Positions 6,048 through 8,681 of a DNA stretch of 8,681 nucleotides are shown here, piece after piece (within the stretch, counting starts at the first letter, position 1; each line of letters begins with the position of its first letter). Both the position numbers and the translations under genes were made by a program. Source of the stretch: Archaeoglobaceae archaeon (GTDB lineage Archaea; Halobacteriota; Archaeoglobi; Archaeoglobales; JdFR-42); the NCBI GenBank assembly GCA_015523685.1, contig WAJW01000195.1:1-8681 (forward strand), read 5' to 3'. The notes beneath the pieces were generated by a model. That model searched no databases. It saw only the letters and a program-made list of their open reading frames with translations, and was not told where the DNA came from.

Positions 6048-7957
6048 TGCCGGAATATTACGGTTACGCGGGAAGGGTGCTCAGAATAGATCTCTCAAGG
6101 GAAAAATATCACATTCAGCCACTGGAAAAGGAACTCATCGCAGGATATCTTGGAGGAAGGGGCTTTAACTCAAAGCGATTGATGGATGAGGTTCCGGGAG
6201 GTACAGATCCTCTCGGCCCTGAAAACAGGCTGATGTTTGCCACAGGCCCTCTCGTAGGCACAGGATTTCCAACAGCTTCAAGGTTCAACGTCAGTGCCAA
6301 ATCACCCCTCACAGGAATTCTCGGCGATTCCAATGCAGGAGGCCATTTCTCGGCCGAAATGAAGTATGCGGGATATGATCAGATAATACTTGAGGGAATC
6401 TCAAAAAACCTCGTCTACATATTTATCGACGACGATGACGTCAGTCTCATAAATGCGGGGCATCTTTCGGGGATGGACGTGTATGAGACCACAAAAGCGG
6501 TTAAGGAAGAGATAGGAGACAGATCAGTTCAGGTATGTGCTGTCGGGCCGGCCGCAGAAAATGGTGTGAAATACGCTGGAGTTTTTGCGAATCTCATGAG
6601 AGCTGCAGCGAGAACGGGGATGGGAACTGTGATGGCAGGAAAAGGTGTGAAGGCCATTGCAATAAGGGGGAGCAAATCTGTTGAGATTGCACATCCAGGA
6701 AAATTTGAGAGACTGGTTGAGAAATTTGAGGAAGATGTTTACAACCATCCCCAGTACTGGCCAAGAAGAATAATGGGTACAACAAGAATCCTTCTCCCCC
6801 TCAATATGGGAGGTTTTCTGCCAACGAGACATTTCACAACGGGCGTGTTTGAACATGCAGAAGAGGTGAGTGGAGAGAAACTGGCAAAAGAATACAACGT
6901 GAAGACCAGAGCCTGTTTTTCATGCATTCTGCCATGCAGTAGATTCTGGGTGATAAAGAAGGGCAGATACAGGGGGAAATACGGAGAAGGTCCTGAGTAT
7001 GAGCCTCTCAGTGCCTTTACAGCGAGAGTTGGAAATCCTGATGTTGAGGTTGCACTGATTGCAAACGATATGTGCAACAGACTGGGACTTGATGTTCTCT
7101 CCACAGCAGAATGCATATCCTGGGCGATGGAGTGCTATGAGAGGGGATGGCTAACCAGAGATATGGCAGATGGTCTTGATCTCTCCTGGGGTAACGCCGA
7201 GACGATCCTGACCCTGATAGAGAAGATATCGAAAAGGGAAGGCTTTGGAGATATTCTCGCAGATGGGGTAAAGAAAGCCTCAGAAAAGCTCGGATTCGGA
7301 CAGGAGATTGCCCTTCATGTTAAGGGGCTGGAGATTATTCAGGCAGATCCGAGGGGATTGAAGGGGTACGGCCTGGGATATGCTGTTGCAAGCAGGGGAG
7401 GAGACCATCTCAGAAGTGAGCCATTTTTTGAGCTGAGCGACGATCCGGAGAGAGGAAAAGAGCTATTTGGCATTCCTGAAACTGCCCTGAGACTTGAGTA
7501 TAAGGGGAAGGGAAAGCTTGTGAGCTTTTTTGAGGACTGGTGTGCAATAACGGATGCCCTGGAGGTCTGCAAGAACGTGGGAGAGAACATGGAGGTTTTG
7601 CCCTTTGATCTGGCCGGTGAGGTGATGCATGCTGCAACTGGATTCAAATTCACCGCAGATGAGATGAGAAGGGCGGGAGAGAGAATAGTGACGGTAGAAC
7701 GGCTGTTTCTGGTGAGAGAGGGAATAAGAAGGAAGGATGACACCCTGCCAAAGAGATTTCTCGAAGAACCCATGCCTGAAGAGGCGGTAAATTCTGCAGG
7801 ATCAATCTTTGAACTTGAACCCATGCTCAATGAATATTACACTGAAAGGGACTGGGACCTTGAAACCGGTGTTCCCTCTGTATCAAAGCTGAAGACTCTT
7901 GGACTCGATGGATACATTGAAGAGCTGAAAAGATTCGATGTGCCTCTGAGAGAATGA
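6047..7957 (+). CDS. Aldehyde ferredoxin oxidoreductase (tungsten-pterin enzyme)
   Basis: This 636-residue enzyme oxidises an aldehyde to a carboxylic acid, or the reverse, at a bis-tungstopterin centre. The N-terminal domain (about 1-210) has the family signatures YAGRVLRIDL, GGRGFNSK, a GPLVGTGFPT stretch and AKSPLTG...GDSNAGGHF. The [4Fe-4S] cluster ligands are C290, C293, C297 and distant C508, spaced as in Pyrococcus furiosus AOR (C288, C291, C295, C494). D503, five residues before C508, matches the pterin ligand D489. E317 or E319 in GPEYEP and H454 in GGDHLR match active-site residues. The ribosome site GGAGG (6035-6039) is 7 bases upstream. The upstream ferredoxin subunit is the likely electron outlet. 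No FAD/NAD (AorC-like) subunit is present. The aldehyde substrate is unknown, and molybdenum instead of tungsten cannot be excluded. Confidence 0.93.
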   Translation: MPEYYGYAGRVLRIDLSREKYHIQPLEKELIAGYLGGRGFNSKRLMDEVPGGTDPLGPENRLMFATGPLVGTGFPTASRFNVSAKSPLTGILGDSNAGGHFSAEMKYAGYDQIILEGISKNLVYIFIDDDDVSLINAGHLSGMDVYETTKAVKEEIGDRSVQVCAVGPAAENGVKYAGVFANLMRAAARTGMGTVMAGKGVKAIAIRGSKSVEIAHPGKFERLVEKFEEDVYNHPQYWPRRIMGTTRILLPLNMGGFLPTRHFTTGVFEHAEEVSGEKLAKEYNVKTRACFSCILPCSRFWVIKKGRYRGKYGEGPEYEPLSAFTARVGNPDVEVALIANDMCNRLGLDVLSTAECISWAMECYERGWLTRDMADGLDLSWGNAETILTLIEKISKREGFGDILADGVKKASEKLGFGQEIALHVKGLEIIQADPRGLKGYGLGYAVASRGGDHLRSEPFFELSDDPERGKELFGIPETALRLEYKGKGKLVSFFEDWCAITDALEVCKNVGENMEVLPFDLAGEVMHAATGFKFTADEMRRAGERIVTVERLFLVREGIRRKDDTLPKRFLEEPMPEEAVNSAGSIFELEPMLNEYYTERDWDLETGVPSVSKLKTLGLDGYIEELKRFDVPLRE

Positions 7958-8241
7958 AGTTCAGGGTTAAATTTCTCGGAATACCCGGAATAAGACTGAG
8001 CTATATTGAGGTGGAGGTGGAAAAACCCAGAGTGAGAGAAGTTGTTGATCAGCTCTGCAAAACATTTCCTGAAGTTTTTCCATCTCCGTCTGCAACATTT
8101 CAGAGATTTCTGATACTTGTTGAGGATCAAAAAGGAAAAACAACAAACATCCGGCTGAAAAATGGATCAGATACCCTACTGAAGGAGAACGAATCCCTGG
8201 TGATAATGCCTCCGCTGACAGGGGGGAGAAAAAAGAGTTAA
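7954..8241 (+). CDS. MoaD/ThiS-family beta-grasp sulfur carrier with extended C-terminus
   Basis: This 95-residue small protein has ubiquitin-like beta-grasp features: MKFRVKFLG opening strand, VREVVDQLCKTFPEVF helix, NIRLKNGSDTLLKENESLVIMPPLTGG ending. Family members carry sulfur as a C-terminal thiocarboxylate for molybdopterin/tungstopterin dithiolene synthesis. MoaD-like genes often sit next to AOR genes, supporting a cofactor role for the upstream enzyme. Its ATG overlaps the AOR stop by 4 bases (ATGA), so it is translationally coupled. The oddity is that G90-G91 is not terminal: RKKS (92-95) follows, so activation would need trimming. The tail is encoded after a run of six G (8221-8226). 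Neither a one-base insertion nor a deletion there gives a stop right after Gly-Gly. No MoaE or E1-like enzyme is in the window. Confidence 0.78.
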   Translation: MKFRVKFLGIPGIRLSYIEVEVEKPRVREVVDQLCKTFPEVFPSPSATFQRFLILVEDQKGKTTNIRLKNGSDTLLKENESLVIMPPLTGGRKKS

Positions 8242-8498
8242 AGATCGAAGGATACGTTCTGAAGCTGCTGGAGATCATTCATGAGTGACTCCACCTCGGC
8301 CATGTCCGAAGCAAGCTGTGCAAGATCGTCCTGCATTCCTGTGTCCACGTTTCCCCCGCTCAACTCTGGAGTGGGAGTTGTGGAAGGTCTGGCTGAGGGC
8401 TCATTCTCCACAGGAGTTTTTCCCGGTTCAGCTGTTTTCTCTGCACATCCAACAATCAGCAACGAGGAAATCAGTAGGAGTGCAATCAATCTCTTCAT
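8238..8498 (-). CDS. Small lipoprotein with Pro/Thr linker and coiled-coil tail
   Basis: This 86-residue predicted lipoprotein has no recognised family. Residues 1-17 form a signal peptide (MKR, then a hydrophobic core), ending in the lipobox LIVGC with lipidated C18. Residues about 22-49 are a flexible linker rich in Pro, Thr, Ser and Glu. Residues about 55-82 form an acidic amphipathic helix with leucine/methionine spacing compatible with a coiled coil, ending in NVSFDL. It is probably anchored on the outer face of the membrane with the helix available for partner binding. GGAGGGG (8504-8510 on this strand's complement) is 5 bases before the ATG, inside the end of the upstream gene. Its stop codon overlaps that of the convergent MoaD-like gene. 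Function is unknown. Confidence 0.75.
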   Translation of the reverse strand: MKRLIALLLISSLLIVGCAEKTAEPGKTPVENEPSARPSTTPTPELSGGNVDTGMQDDLAQLASDMAEVESLMNDLQQLQNVSFDL

Positions 8499-8681
8499 CT
8501 ACTCCCCTCCGAATTCAACGTTTACAGTTCCATTGTACGGTGTTTCTTCTGACATCTCTTCACGAGGCAGCTTTTTCACCCTGTAAACTCCCGTTCCATC
8601 AAGGTATAGAGTTCCATGACCCTTCGCAAACATCTTTATGCCATTGCCTTCAATTCTCACACTGATGTCCTGCCCCCTTAT
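8499..8681 (-). CDS. Partial CDS, C-terminal 60 residues of a Gly-rich beta protein
   Basis: This minus-strand reading frame is open from the window edge to a TAG at 8499-8501; the 5' part lies beyond 8681. The visible 60 residues are not recognised. They begin IRGQDISVRIEGNG and show three G-x-G turns at 8-9-residue spacing (EGNG, KGHG, DGTG), each followed by alternating hydrophobic/polar residues. This suggests short antiparallel beta strands. The end is acidic (LPREEMSEETPYNG ... EFGGE). The TAG is immediately followed by the lipoprotein ATG (TAGATG), and the lipoprotein's ribosome site lies within this gene's last codons, so the two are cotranscribed and coupled. The coupling and coding-like composition support it being real. 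Confidence 0.65.
   Translation of the reverse strand: MRGQDISVRIEGNGIKMFAKGHGTLYLDGTGVYRVKKLPREEMSEETPYNGTVNVEFGGE

Noticed and set aside
8281..8665. Plus-strand open frames over the lipoprotein region
   Set aside because: They are antisense to the lipoprotein and to the partial upstream gene, which have a clean lipobox, a ribosome site and a TAGATG junction. The plus-strand frames have low-complexity Ser/Pro-rich products and no ribosome sites.

Overview
The window looks like a piece of a hyperthermophilic archaeal chromosome, most likely Archaeoglobi (Archaeoglobus, Ferroglobus or Geoglobus type). The reasons are AT-rich archaeal promoters with TATA boxes about 25-50 bases before start codons, Shine-Dalgarno sites of the GGAGG/GGTGAT type, heavy use of AGA/AGG for Arg and ATA for Ile, a tungsten-type aldehyde ferredoxin oxidoreductase, and an alanine dehydrogenase that closely resembles the Archaeoglobus fulgidus enzyme as I remember it. 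The genus is an inference and not certain.

Layout. (1) 4-1347, minus strand: an APC-family amino-acid permease. (2) 1348-1616: an AT-rich divergent intergenic region with one promoter per side, a long-arm dyad and a nested stem-loop-like block. (3) 1617-2066, plus strand: an Lrp/AsnC-family regulator. (4) 2067-2163: a short promoter region, probably for a leaderless transcript. (5) 2164-8241, plus strand: six tightly packed genes that form one probable operon. They encode a fold-type I PLP enzyme (aminotransferase class V), a threonine-synthase-like fold-type II PLP enzyme, an alanine dehydrogenase of the ornithine cyclodeaminase family, a four-cluster ferredoxin subunit, an aldehyde ferredoxin oxidoreductase, and a MoaD/ThiS-like sulfur carrier. 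Junctions overlap by 1-4 bases or have gaps of 2-34 bases. (6) 8238-8681, minus strand: a convergent pair, a small coiled-coil lipoprotein preceded by the 3' end of an unrecognised glycine-rich beta protein that runs off the window.

How the genes may work together. Permease plus Lrp regulator plus two PLP enzymes plus alanine dehydrogenase point to import and fermentative or respiratory breakdown of an amino acid or amine. A coherent but untested model is that the class V enzyme either transfers an amino group to pyruvate, giving alanine, or releases alanine by C-C cleavage. Alanine dehydrogenase would then regenerate pyruvate with release of ammonia and NADH. An aldehyde product would be oxidised by the tungsten enzyme, with electrons leaving through the four-cluster ferredoxin subunit. 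The MoaD-like protein would support pterin cofactor assembly. No gene here makes the substrate identity certain. The threonine-synthase-like step and the non-canonical C-terminus of the MoaD-like protein (Gly-Gly followed by four more residues) are the least explained parts.

No tRNA, rRNA, CRISPR array, transposase or integrase was seen.
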